DNA of 64,000 nucleotides from Macrophomina tecta (taxonomy: Eukaryota; Ascomycota; Dothideomycetes; Botryosphaeriales; Botryosphaeriaceae): the NCBI GenBank assembly GCA_024180945.1, contig JAKSGN010000041.1, forward strand, positions 930,001-994,000, given 5' to 3'. The position numbers and the translations under genes are program-made. Within the stretch, counting starts at the first letter, position 1, and every line of letters starts with the position of its first letter. Positions 46,036 to 56,675 of this stretch are shown here, in pieces. The notes beneath the pieces were generated by a model. That model was not told the DNA's origin and ran no database searches. It saw only the letters and a program-made list of their open reading frames with translations.

Positions 46036-47385
46036 ATGCCGCGCAGGCTCCCATGGCTCAACACCGCTCCGGCGAAGCCGCACCGTCAGGCGGCTGCACA
46101 TGCCGCCAAGAAGCAGCGCCTCCACTCACCTGGCCCCCTCGACGACCTCGACCGGGCCTCGCCAAAACGCAAGGGAAAGGCGAGAACCAGTAAGAGGCGC
46201 GCTCATTATGCAGGGACCGGCGTTGATCACTTGCAGCTCGAACGCCCTCTTCCTCTCCTCCGCCGCAGCCTCCGAGACAAGAGTATGCCACCGCCCACGC
46301 CCCTCCCGCCCACTTCCATCCTCCTATTAACCTGCGCCAGATGTATGCGCGAAGGATATGCAGCGGATGACATCTGGATGATGGTAGAGGATGAGTTCAT
46401 CGATACCGCCAGGCTGTTTACCCAGCACCTCCACCACGCCGAGTACCATCGCCTGAAGCGAGTAGCCCGTGAGAAAAATGCTACGGCTCTCCAGAACATC
46501 TCCCGCCCCGTCGTCGCCCGCGGTAAAATGAGCACAGAATCGCAGAGGAAGTACGAGGCACAGACAAGAGCAGAACGGCGAGCTGGGGTCTTGCGGGATA
46601 TCGAGCGTGCGGACAAAGATTTCGAGGAATCCGAGGATGACGCTCCATGGGCTCGGGATCCATATCTTGGCGGACTCATGTCCGGCTCACAAGACTCTAC
46701 AATCCCGCTGTCAACAATTGCTGGCATTAAATCAAAGACCCGGGCCGCAGCAGGCTACGTTGGTGCTCCGTTGAAACCGCCACCGAGAAATATTGGTACA
46801 CTCAAGCCCTCAACAGTGCAAGCTTCCAAATCCTCTGTCGCAGGACTGGCAAAGGAGATCAGACGTGCTGCTGCTAGCAGTGATGAAGAGGACTTGGACA
46901 GGTATTCTTCTAGCAGGAAGCCCGCGATGACGGTGTCCGTGCGTCGTTCGTCCGCATCTTCCACGGACCTTGCAGATGCTCGAGAAGCTTCGATGCCTCC
47001 ACCAAAGCCCGCCAAACATTCGGCGCCTAGCCAGACCCCACTGACACAGTGTTCATCGTTTAACAGCAGGACAGAGCCCAGAAGTAATACATTCCAAGCA
47101 TCGTCAACGTCGGCGAGGGCCCAGCCTTCAGTATCCACGGCGAGCACTTCAAGCGCGACGGGTGTGACAAAATCAACCAAAAGAAAGGTTTTGACGTCAA
47201 GGTTCGCTTCATTCAGCGCATTTTCAGAACTTGACGAGGTTCTCCAGCCGAAAACGGACGAAGGCGCAAAGAAGAGCCCCGGGAAACCCCCGGAGAAGCC
47301 GTCAAGCCCAAGCATGACGAAAGACAGAGATCACGAGGAGAAAAAGTCCATTTCCGCGGATGAGATACCCACATTTTTGTTTTGA
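46036..47385 (+). CDS. Conserved fungal protein, unknown function
   Basis: Best read as three exons: 46036-46189, 46237-46282 and 46341-47385, giving 414 residues. The sequence is also open straight through (449 residues), but both removed segments have GT/AG ends. Removing them converts an odd stretch into RTPSSSPPPQPPRQECMREGYAADD, the kind of Ser/Pro linker expected. The core block is MREGYAADDIWMMVEDEF then LFTQHLHHAEYHRLKR at ~70-105, which looks strongly conserved. The rest is Ser/Lys/Pro-rich and probably disordered, with acidic patches and a C-terminal ISADEIPTFLF. The N-terminus MPRRLPWL and basic linkers suggest a nuclear protein. I recall the ADDxWxMVEDEF pattern in fungal proteins of unknown role but cannot name the family. 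Confidence 0.7.
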   Translation: MPRRLPWLNTAPAKPHRQAAAHAAKKQRLHSPGPLDDLDRASPKRKGKARTSKRRAHYAGTGVDHLQLERPLPLLRRSLRDKSMPPPTPLPPTSILLLTCARCMREGYAADDIWMMVEDEFIDTARLFTQHLHHAEYHRLKRVAREKNATALQNISRPVVARGKMSTESQRKYEAQTRAERRAGVLRDIERADKDFEESEDDAPWARDPYLGGLMSGSQDSTIPLSTIAGIKSKTRAAAGYVGAPLKPPPRNIGTLKPSTVQASKSSVAGLAKEIRRAAASSDEEDLDRYSSSRKPAMTVSVRRSSASSTDLADAREASMPPPKPAKHSAPSQTPLTQCSSFNSRTEPRSNTFQASSTSARAQPSVSTASTSSATGVTKSTKRKVLTSRFASFSAFSELDEVLQPKTDEGAKKSPGKPPEKPSSPSMTKDRDHEEKKSISADEIPTFLF

Positions 47386-47444
47386 GCGGACTGTAGACAG
47401 CTAAGCATCCCCTAGCAATCCGGATAGAACTATCCGTGAATCGA

Positions 47445-48341
47445 TTACCACTTCTCCACATATGGTCTGATATCGATCTCCCATGTGAGGGTTGTCCTGG
47501 GCTGCGTGTGGAGGTGCCAATACGCATCCGCAATCTGCAAGACAGAATTAGTTACCCGATTAATACCACGTCCCGTCTGGATACTTACCCCGTCCGCACT
47601 GATCTTCGCATCCGGACCCGCATCCTTCAACCACTCCTTGGTCCTGGGGATATCAATCACCCCGTCAATGATGGCATGGCTGACATGCACGCCCTGTGGG
47701 CCAAACTCCTTGGCCAAGCTCTGCGACAGCGCCCGCAGCGCCCACTTGCCCGTGGCAAACGAGGCCATCTGCGCATTCGCCTTGACCGACGCCGTCGCGC
47801 CGGTGAAGATCAGCGACGGCGGGTGCTTGGACTTGGGCGCGGCACCGGCCAGCCGCGGGAGCGTAGCTTGCGCGAACAGGAACGCGCCCTTGCCCGACAC
47901 GTCCAGCCCGGCGTTGAACTCGTCCTCGCTCAGCTCAAGGAAGGGCTTCCGCACGAAGCGGCCGCTGGCATTGAAGATGGCGGCCTGTGCAAAATCAAAA
48001 AGAAACAGCAAACATCAGCATGTCTTTAGCTTCAGTTGGTGGGGGGTGGGGGGGTGGGAGGTAGACGGGGGCGCGGACGGCGCACGCACAGCCAAGCCGT
48101 AGTCCCCTCCGAACTCGCTCTCGATCTTGGAGAAGGCCGCTTTGATGCTGCCCGCGTCGGAGATGTCGGTCGGGATGCCGAGCGCCTTGCCGCCGCTGCC
48201 GTTGATATCGGCCACCACGCCGTCGTAGTTCTCCGGGTTGCGGGCCAGCAGGACGACGGGGTAGAGCGAGGCGAATTTGCGGGCGACGGCGGCGCCGGTG
48301 CCGGGGCCTACGCCGGCGACAACGGCGATGAGCTTAGACAT
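47445..48341 (-). CDS. SDR-like oxidoreductase with atypical active site
   Basis: Three exons read leftward: 48341-48090, 47984-47589 and 47534-47445, giving 245 residues. The Rossmann start is MSKLIAVVAGVGPGTGAAVARKF, a Gly-rich loop of the GxGxGxG type; VVLLARN gives the cofactor-specificity strand and FNASGRF sits where NAG is normal. The expected YxxxK active-site motif is replaced by FATGK, with the Ser region as IFTGATAS. So the catalytic Tyr is missing; the protein may be a divergent reductase or a non-catalytic member. The C-terminus ITWEIDIRPYVEKW-like end (TWEIDIRPYVEKW) matches what is seen in fungal relatives. An A19 run lies 9 bases upstream of the start codon in the 5' UTR. Confidence 0.82.
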
Positions 48342-48877
48342 GTCTTGTTCTTTTTTTTTTTTTTTTTTTCGCCTGGCGTTCTGCTCTGGGTATTGGGGGG
48401 GTTGGTTGCGTGGTGCTGCTCTGAGGGCGAGGAATGGAGCTTCGGTAGCTTTTGGGGGGTGGCGGGGGGAATTGGTGCTGAGGGACGGCACACAGCTCTT
48501 ATACACTGCAGAAAACGTAATGCGGAGAGGGAGATGAGGTGATAGTAATCATTCGTGAGCATTTGCGCGCAGAGTGGGTGTCCGATGCCGAGCGGGCTGA
48601 TTTGTAAAGGCGATATGGCGTCATTCGCTGCTGTGCTGGGGTAGCTTCGCCGCCCCGCGTTGCTTACCTATCGATACGCACGCGGCCAGCGTCCGAGGTG
48701 GAATTGCAGGCGGCCAGTGCAGTCTCTCGAGCGGGTCACACTCACTTCATTCCGGCTTTACTAATCGGCCCTCAAGTCCAATCTTTCACCGTCGTAAATG
48801 TCCATACAGCGCTTGTCGTTAAGGTAATAGAAGTTGGAGAATGGTCGTGTCGATACGTCTTCCGCGTTAGCAAACTC
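48342..48877. other. Intergenic, upstream of the SDR-like gene
   Basis: Starts with a T19 run (48351-48369; poly-A in the leader of the minus-strand gene). No other gene seen. Confidence 0.5.
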
Positions 48878-51239
48878 TCACCTTCTAAAGCGCCCGCAAC
48901 GGCACTCGGGCTCCGTCATCAAACCTTCGTGAATCAGTTCAATAGATGGCGCCTTTCCATCTCTAAGACTGCACAAAGCTTCCTTCATGTCGAAATGCTC
49001 GGAGACCCACGGGATCCTCTGTATTGATTCGGCGGTATGAATAGCCGCCCAAAGCGCGGAAAGAGCATTGTCAATGCTCAACACATTAAACGAGTTGCAA
49101 TCACTGCAGCCCAGCTCAATATCCCAAGGTTCTGCAGATGCATCATAGAGAAAGTCAGAAGCTCTCTGAGCTCGATCCAGAACTTCTTGGAAGAGATCCC
49201 ATCCCGTCTCGAGCTCCTCCGACCAAACACGATGTCGGTATCTTCGAAGCTGACGACTGAGATCGGCCGGTGATGTTTCCTCGTACGTACATGTTTCCAT
49301 CGTCGTGTCCTCGAAAATCAGCGGAAGAGAAAGATGCGCCACTGGAACTGTGTCTTCCCAATACGAAAGCAGTGTTAGAAGACAGGCGTTCATGCCAAAG
49401 AGGTCTTCATCCTCACCCCCCCCCCCTCCTCCGCAGGGAGAAATTCGACCATGACTAGAGTGTGAAATTGTGATAGTTCGAGCTTGAGGCCGCAAACCGT
49501 ACGACTTTTCAAGAACAATCCGCTGCCCTCATAATGAGTCGCCAGCATACAGACAGGGTATATAGAATGGCATACTGCCTGGACAGAGCTGTGACAGAAC
49601 TTGTGCTTCCAATGCAGAGGCGCTCTTGAATGTCCTGCCGAGTATAGCTCTTGAACGCAATCGGCATCGGCATCCCACCTACCGCAGGTGCTGGTTTCGT
49701 CCCCGGGGAATCTTTCCCTCTTGTTAGAACCATCAAGGTCCGATGGTCTGAGCTCGGTGTGGGACTTGACTATCGTAGCCATCAAGCTGTCAAAAAGGGC
49801 GTAACAATTCTCATCGACACGGTTTCTGTGCGGTAGATCACTGTCGACTAGAACGCGCAAGATACTGCAACAGGCGTTGCCACCATCCAAGTAATTGATA
49901 GCAAGATGCAGGACAGAAGTCGACTGTGTCTCGAGATCTCCGTACGTAAGTTTTGAGACGAGCCTTGCGACAAGATTCAGGTTGCCGCTCATGATGGCCA
50001 GTTTCAATCCTTCCGAGAGGAGCTATTTTGTATGCGTGGAGTGCTTTTGGCGAGCAAAGGCAAAGCAACGGACAGCTCTCTTGGCTTGATTCTGCTGAAG
50101 TCACCGCGCTCGAATGCATTCCGGAGCCTCTCGTGCATAGAAACGTTGTGCCATTCCTCTGGCCATGCATCCTCTCTTCCAGCATATTCAGAAGGGTCTT
50201 TGTGAATGGACCATTGGCACATGTCTGCCGGCCATGTCTGGTTCTTGCCAGCAAGGAAATTTCCGCTGTCGGATCTATCGACTTGAAGCCTGTCGGCTGT
50301 CCATACACGGGGCCCTAACCCCAATGCATCGCTGTCTTGTACGCGAACATTTGGAATTGGCTGAGCCACGTTGACATCGTCCTTGATTCCTGTTAGTCCA
50401 ACAGTTACACTTCTCAAAGCAATGTGGGCCACTTACTGCGCTCCAGATTTGGTGAGGCTCATGAGAAACTGCCTATACTGGCCCTGTACAAGCAATTGCG
50501 CCCTCTCTAATGCAACCCGAGCCAAGATGTCTGATGTCGCCATATTCCTTACAAGCTGTCGATTCGAAGGGGAATTACTATCTGACGGAGATCTAGCGAC
50601 AAATCCATTGAAGGGCGACAGGGCAGCGCTGGGTGAGGGGTGTCCGGCTGCTCCGAAAGCAAATGCCCCAACTGGCTGTCTCCAGTTGAAGAATCTTGGA
50701 GATAGTAAGCTTCAGTAGCGTCGGCGTCGGAAGTGCACTTACAGAAGACTCCCAAAGTTCAATTGCACTCCGCCGAAAGGCTTTCCGACGGCGCCGGGGC
50801 TTCCGTCCCTCAGAATCATTTCTTGCCGTTTCTTGTTCTTTGTGTGGTGTCGAATTTTGCCCGGATCGACTATGCGGCCGTGGATATCCTCAATCACGGA
50901 TGAGCGACCGAGATTGGCTGTTGTCAAGAGCATTCGTTCGATATGCGTCTTTTCCTTGGCGTTTAACTCATTCTTCCAGCGCCATTTATTGAACTGATCC
51001 TTGTACTGATGCTCGCTGGGGCTTCAATCAACGAACGCCCGTATCAACATACTCTCCGCAATTTGCACTCACAATGCGGTGAAGCCGAAGTTTGCCTTCA
51101 TTCTTGCGGCCAGCTCGGCCACAGGAAGCTTCTTGTCGAGGTATCAAAATTCGATTGTTGGCTTCAGCACTTCCCACTTCCCTTCCCACTTAACATCCGC
51201 CAAAGCCCCAACATCAGGCTGAGGGTCTTCGAGGTCCAT
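48878..51239 (-). pseudogene. Clr5-domain/ankyrin-like gene, apparently disrupted
   Basis: Read leftward from ATG 51239: KWEVLKPTIEF, an in-frame TGA (51146-51144), then YLDKKLPVAELAARMKANFG; after an intron (51072-51016) HQYKDQFNKWRWKN. This is the Clr5 domain of fungal proteins, with the stop where a residue before Tyr is expected. Likely later exons are 51015-50743, 50694-50437, 50331-50070 and 50022 onward, which includes ankyrin-like LKLAIMSGNLNLVARLVSKL. Coding then breaks at an 11-G run (plus-strand C at 49416-49426): EFLPAEE before it and GEDEDLFGMNACLL after it are in different frames, and a good frame continues to 48878. Several splice sites are weak (GTTGCT donor). Either a decaying gene, or a real gene with two sequence errors. 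Function of Clr5 proteins is mostly unknown. Confidence 0.6.
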
Positions 51240-52215
51240 GGATGATAGTAAACAATGGAGGTACAAGGATAAGGAGATTGGCAGCAAAAGAAGTAATGTG
51301 GGAAGTATTCATAAACGAGACTGATTATGAACGATGGTCTGAGCCGGGTTTTTAAAAGCGTTCTATGCTTCGCCCTGCCGTCATCGGCTGAGGGGCCATC
51401 TGGGTCGCGTAATCCTTTGTGTGGTCGCGCCGCGGTGTTGCGCAGGCGCGCGCTCTGCAGTCAGTCAGCCAACCGGGACCTTCCGCGATGCCTTACAGAG
51501 GAAGACCAATCTATCAGAAGGGGTCTCCCGGAGGGTAACCGGTCCCCCATGCAGCCTGTTGCCTGAAAATTCAGCCTTGAGACATGTCGATCGGCGCGAG
51601 TGCATGCGCTGCTCGCTCGGGCGCGACGCAAAACGAGGCCCGCAGAAGAAGACGAGCAAATGGCACACTCCAATTGTTGCAAATCACAGCAAGGTGAGCT
51701 TCTGGTTCCGGCACCTCGCATCAATCCAGCTTGCGCGAAAGAAGACTGGCCAATCGGAGGTTGCCCTGTCGATACTAGCTGAGCCTCGCCGCCCGGTTGA
51801 AGGCCGCCATCTCGCAGAATCACGGCATCGCCGGCCTCCTGAAAAAAAAAAAAAAAAAAAAAAGGCAACCCTTAGGCGCAATGTTTGCAGAAGGAGACAG
51901 CCCAATTGCAGATGTGATTGAGCATGACATAATCTGCGTTTTCGCTGCATGGGCCTCGCCAGCACACTTGCGAAGAGAGACTGCCCAATAGGGAAACCTT
52001 CTTGCCGGGGTGGCAGACCGCTGTCGGTGAGGCCGTGGATGCCACGGCACCGTGAAGACGTTTACGCCACGTGCCACAGGATTTGCCTGCTGAAGGAGGA
52101 GTGTTTGGATGCTTACTATAAATCAGACTGGATTTTGTGTCAAGATCGCATTAAGAACTCGGCAACTCACCTCTTCCACTCTATCCGACGATTGCCGAGC
52201 AGCTCAAAGTGAAAG
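51240..52215. other. Intergenic, includes an A22 run
   Basis: No supported gene. A run of 22 A lies at 51842-51863. Frames around it are short and unrecognised. Confidence 0.45.
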
Positions 52216-52948
52216 ATGCCTTCAAATCAATCCCACCGTGGTCGTACGTCTAACGCCAGGCACCGGTGAGTGCAAACTTTTCTCTCAGTGCCAAAATTGG
52301 CTGACACATTCTTGCTCGAGTTCCACACGGTCTCGATGGTCACCACAAAGCGGTGCCTACAACACTTCTTCTGCCCATTACACAGCACTGGGATGCGGCT
52401 CTTCTCCTTTCAACGATCCACAGCTTGCTCACGTTGGTGGGCAATTCAACGCCCATCACGTCCCTGCTGTTGGCCACCACTCATACACCACCAACAGGTC
52501 TCCACCTTTCACCGGTTCCTACGGCTCTGCCATCACCCAGCATCAGAGCACGGCTCCCATCATCGGTCAATGCCACATCGCTCTCAATCACCCGTACGAC
52601 GCCACTACCGCTGGCACCTCCGCCTCAGCCTCGCCCCCCGGCTACTACCCCAGCCAAAACTCCGCTATCCACACCACCACTTGTTCCTACCACAAGCCCC
52701 TCCTCCAGCTCCAAACCCACACTCCCATCTACGCCTCAACAATCAGCCACGACCCTCTCAGCCGCTTCCTCGCCGAGGGCCCAAGCGAACAATCCGCGCT
52801 CTACATCCAGAGCGACAATGGAAACACTTCTCTGACGCGTAACTGTACCTGCGGTCACCCGATGCAGGGGTACGGATACCAGCTGGAGCTGTTTGACGAG
52901 ACGGAGGACAGGGAGGACAGCAACAGCAACAAGAACAACAACAACAAC

Positions 52949-52984
<36 letters not shown>

Positions 52985-53053
52985 CATAATCATAATCATA
53001 ATCATAATCATAATCATAATCATAATCATAATCATAATCATAATAGCGGTTGA
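52216..53053 (+). CDS. Asn/His-repeat protein, unknown function
   Basis: Probable two exons, 52216-52265 and 52321-53053, about 260 residues. The first exon encodes MPSNQSHRGRTSNARHR, followed by a GTGAGT donor; the acceptor is CTCGAG. The middle is rich in Ser, Thr, His, Tyr and Pro without a known fold (NHPYDATTAGTSASASPPGYY); then CTCGHPMQGYGYQLELF and an acidic patch DETEDREDS. The C-terminus is a microsatellite translated as about 17 Asn then about 10 His-Asn pairs before NSG and stop. The coding status of the body is supported by an open frame of 244 codons with reasonable composition. The start and first splice are less sure; without that splice the frame is open to 52109. Function unknown. 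Confidence 0.5.
52932..53045. repeat. Compound microsatellite AAC/AAT then AATCAT
   Basis: AAC and AAT triplets (to about 52983) turn into AATCAT hexamers (about ten units, to about 53043). In the plus-strand frame they encode poly-Asn then His-Asn repeats. Strain-variable length expected. Confidence 0.85.
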
Positions 53054-54250
53054 CAGGCCCGAATGGTTATGGTCAGCAGAAGCACAAGGCAGATGTAGAC
53101 ATGGTTCTCTAGCAATGTCACCCTGAAGCGTTGACGGTTGAAGGAGACTTGAGCTCATGGGAGTGTTATGTTAGTCATCTCAGCGATAGATGCTGGGTCT
53201 ACTTGAGCGAGGATGCTGCTTTTAATTGGTTGTTAGTTCAGAATTGATATTTTTTTTTTTTTTTTTTTGCAAAGCCTTCATGGATGTTTGTAACCGCCTC
53301 GAGTGCTGTTACCTGGTGCGGATGATCAGGCGTGCCGTAACATAACTCGGGCTGGGCGGTGATGGTAGCACAGTTTAATCAGCCCTCGTAAGAAAGGAAA
53401 CGGTTTTTAGGGAACTGCGGGATTGCATTAGCGCAAACCAAAGCCCCGAAATCGGGTTACGGGCCCTCAACACACGCTGCCCTGAGATAGGCACAGGGAT
53501 GGACTAGGCTCGAGATGTAGCTGTACAATAAGTGAGCAGAAATGGCGGATGTAGTCGCGCGTTAATGATGCCAAAAACAGAGTGAGTTGGCGGTAAGTGG
53601 TAAAGATAAGATCCTCGCCCGTCGCCTGGCAGAGCAGCTCAAGACACCTTTGTGCGGTGTATATCTCACGCTACGGTGACGCCACGATATGTGAATGCCG
53701 AGCAGGGCCAGAGGGTGCGTCGATCGAGCGGATTGCAGGGGAGAGCCATCTGGCGGGTTGGCGCAATGACGGGGCTGGCTCAGGAACAGGAACGCTAGCA
53801 ACCCGGCATTGGGCTCCAGAAGTTGAGCAGGCTCAACGGAGCAGGAGGCGTGCTCGGCAGTGCCTGGCCCGTGTCAAACAAACGCACATCTGTCCCAATT
53901 ACTCGACATAATCATCAGCACCTCTCTGTGCTTTCCGATGTTCCTGAGGACCCGCCTGCATCCAGAGACTGGTAGAGCGCCTCCTGGAGCACGCTAGACA
54001 TGTGCTCGTCAGCGCTAAGGCAAAGTCTTGCCCAGCTATCAAAGCAGGCGGACCCCGGCGGAGTCCAAACTCTGGGGCATGGTTTTCGTGACGCACAGAT
54101 TCCATGTCCGCGACTGCGTAGAAGAACCCAAAGCTAATATGTATGGATCAGTATTGAATACATAAGAAAAACTTCCCAGCATTTGCGATTTGGCATCTTC
54201 TCACCTCCCTTCTTCCATCTGTCAATAATTGACGACTTTGAGATTGAAAG
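53054..54250. other. Intergenic, includes a T18 run
   Basis: T-rich run at about 53251-53268. No supported gene; short minus frames at 53562-54105 are unrecognised. Confidence 0.45.
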
Positions 54251-54746
54251 ATGGGCTCCAGCAACTCCAAACACGGATCCGGCAGTAGAAGAGCAACCGC
54301 TAGCCATCGTCGGTCGGTGAAGCCGTTGCACCCTGCACACCTAGCCAGCCGGCTTACAGAACCAGTTCTACCCGGTCCAGAGCAGGTCACCGCCCACGTG
54401 GTGCTTCCAACAAATCCCCTCTCAGCACCAGCACCCTGTCCCCTCCTGATACCTCGACCGCCGTCCAACATCCCGGCACAGCGACCCCGGCCGCTCAACA
54501 ACATATAACACATCTAATCACCACCATCGCCCAGTACTCACAATACACCAGCATCGCAATCCATCCCACCATCCAAATCCCCAAGCCCCATGACCGCATC
54601 CCAACCGAAGGGCACGGCGAGCATTCCGCAAAATCAGTCCGACGCGGTAGCGGACACCAACCGAGCCAGTCCGACGAGATGTTCGAGATAGACGACACTA
54701 GTCGGCAGGCAGAAGAGGGGAAAGGCTCCGAGCTCAAGCGTTAACG
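54251..54746 (+). CDS. Small putative N-myristoylated protein (exon ends unsure)
   Basis: ATG 54251 begins MGSSNSKHGSGSRR: Gly at position 2, Ser at 6 and Lys at 7 fit the N-myristoylation consensus. The first frame ends at 54508. A second frame, open from about 54330 to a stop at 54744-54746, reads like coding sequence (RGASNKSPLSTSTLSPPDTS, then SDEMFEIDDTSRQAEEGKGS), so an intron probably links the two. Candidates exist (a GTGAAG donor near 54318, a GTCACC donor near 54386, acceptors GCCAG, CTCAG, GCCCAG), but none is clean in both length and phase. A membrane-associated low-complexity protein is inferred. I do not recognise a family. The alternative is a shorter 85-residue protein. Confidence 0.4.
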
Positions 54747-55520
54747 CTATAAGGGATAGTTTCTTTTCCCTTTATTCTTTTCTTTTTCTGCTGTTTTTCC
54801 TTCTCTTGCTTTCTCTCCCTTTCTTACCTAAGAGACTCTCCATACCTCGACCATTGCCTCCAATTCTCGCACTTACCTTCTCATGGATGCATATCGTTTT
54901 GTCGTCAGGCTCGATCAGGAGGGTCCATGAGCCTGGGCGCATCTTATCATTCGCTAGAGATTAAAGCTTCATTTGCAGGCTCGTGATGCTTCCGCGAATA
55001 TATATATATCTGGTGTAGGATTGAGTACCTAACACACATCAGAGGGGGAAGATGCATGCGAACTCAGTCTATTGACGACTTGAGTAGTCCTGGTATCAAA
55101 TGGAACAAGTTTAGCGGGGCCATGCGGACACGCCAGGGAAAGAAAGCAGGTCATGTCATTCGGATTCGGGTTATTTGAAGATAGTAATTACAAGATTGTC
55201 GTGCTTTCTGTATCACTCAGCGCGGGGTCGTGATGTGTGTGTATGCGGGCGGGGATTTGGAGGAAAGTGGAGGGTCGGATTATTATCCGCCTCCCGTAAA
55301 CTGGAGCATGTGCGGCTTTTCGGGACAAGCCACATTCGGAGCGCGCCGCAAATATTCGCAGGCCTCGTGCCACTCGATTTGCGTGCTTTGAGGCGTGGCA
55401 TGCATTGTGGTCTCAGATCTAATTCTCATCGGGTAGCCACTGGTTCGGGTCAGACTGGTGCAGGGGCTGTGTGTGGGGGTGCCTATGCTGTGATTCGCTG
55501 AAGCTTGGCGGCATTGTATT
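54747..55520. other. Intergenic between convergent genes
   Basis: A pyrimidine-rich stretch (54757-54825) follows the putative stop. No gene seen. Confidence 0.45.
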
Positions 55521-56675
55521 TCATGGGGGAGTGATGATCGGCTGTTCCTTCGTCACTGCTTGGGCGAGACCATCGGGTGCCTGTCGGTAGAGAACGATTT
55601 CGGACTGCTTGAAGTACCGGCGAGCGTCTGTTGCGACTAGCTTCAGCTTTGTGCATGTTGAGTAGGTAAAAGAAGTTCATACCCTCGTCGATCAAGACCA
55701 AGCTAAGGTAGTAGCGGGTCGAGTATTTCTTATTGACCTCTCGGAAGGTTGGTGTAAGGTCGAAGCCTCCCAGAAACAACCGGATGGGAATTGTCTCGCC
55801 TAGATTTCGTCAGTACAGTTCTCGCAGGACAGATGTATCAGCTGCAGTATACCTCTTGAGGGCGAGCCATCCATGATCTGGATACAAAATTAGCTGTCAG
55901 TTAAAAAGAAATAGTGGCGCCCATAACAAACCTCAAATCGCACCAACGTCTCACTCTCGTTGTACTGGTTTGGCGCAGCTCCAGTGGTCTCTCTCCTGAT
56001 GATCGACAGCTCCATATGTTTGATCTTTAACCGAACCAGCAAGAAGTAGATCCGACCAACAATGACATCTTTCAGGTGGTACTTTGATTTCGAGTATTCG
56101 AACTCGATGTGGAGGCAGTCCTCAATACCGACGTCCATCTTGATGGAGCTGTTCGTCTCCGGGGGTATCCTGTAAGAGTAGACCCAGATATCCTTCTCGC
56201 GGACAACGTCGGCCATCCTCCGCGACACGGTGACGCGCACAAAGTAGCGCAACTTGACATTGATGCCATTGTAGGACTCGTACTGCTTCTCGACGTTCTT
56301 GAAGTTGAAGTCGAAGGTCTGGGGGTGCTGGAGGTCGCCGGGGGCGGCGAGTTCCTGGCCCAATGAAAGGAACTCGTAATGGTTTCCGCGGTCGAAGAAC
56401 ATCTCTGCGCATGGTCAGCCTTCTGTTGAAGCCCCTGCGATGCTCCGGACAGATGCACCTATCGTTCCAATGAACTGCACCTTGATGCCGGTGTGCTCGA
56501 GGCGCTTGCCATCCTTGGGACGGATGGTGACCTGGCCCTTGACGGACTCGCCATCCATGTACAGCGGCACCTTTTCCCTCCGGTTCTTGTCGAGCTTGGT
56601 GTCGACCATAGCGCGATCATCGCTGTCCTCCAGGACGATGTCGATGTCGACGGGGGTCGAGAAGAAGATCGACAT
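55521..56675 (-). CDS. vps26: Retromer subunit Vps26
   Basis: Five exons read leftward: 56675-56459, 56404-55932, 55877-55853, 55799-55683 and 55627-55521, giving 312 residues, the usual size. MSIFFSTPVDIDIVLEDSDDR, VPLYMDGESVKGQVTIRPKDGKRLEHTGIKVQFIG and FDFNFKNVEKQYESYNGINVKLRYFVRVTVSRR are highly conserved Vps26 blocks with the double arrestin-like fold. SKYHLKDVIVGRIYFLLVRLKIKHMEL is the region that meets Vps35. The C-terminus after splicing is EDARRYFKQSEIVLYRQAPD. Known role: with Vps35 and Vps29, returns receptors from endosomes to the Golgi. All phases close, including the 25-base third exon. Intron 55931-55878 starts GTTTGT. The second trafficking gene on this segment besides VPS11; no direct link implied. 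Confidence 0.95.

Noticed and set aside
51842..51863. A22 run as the tail of a retroposed gene
   Set aside because: No upstream reading frame or target-site duplication that would support retroposition; simple homopolymers are frequent in this genome's intergenic DNA.
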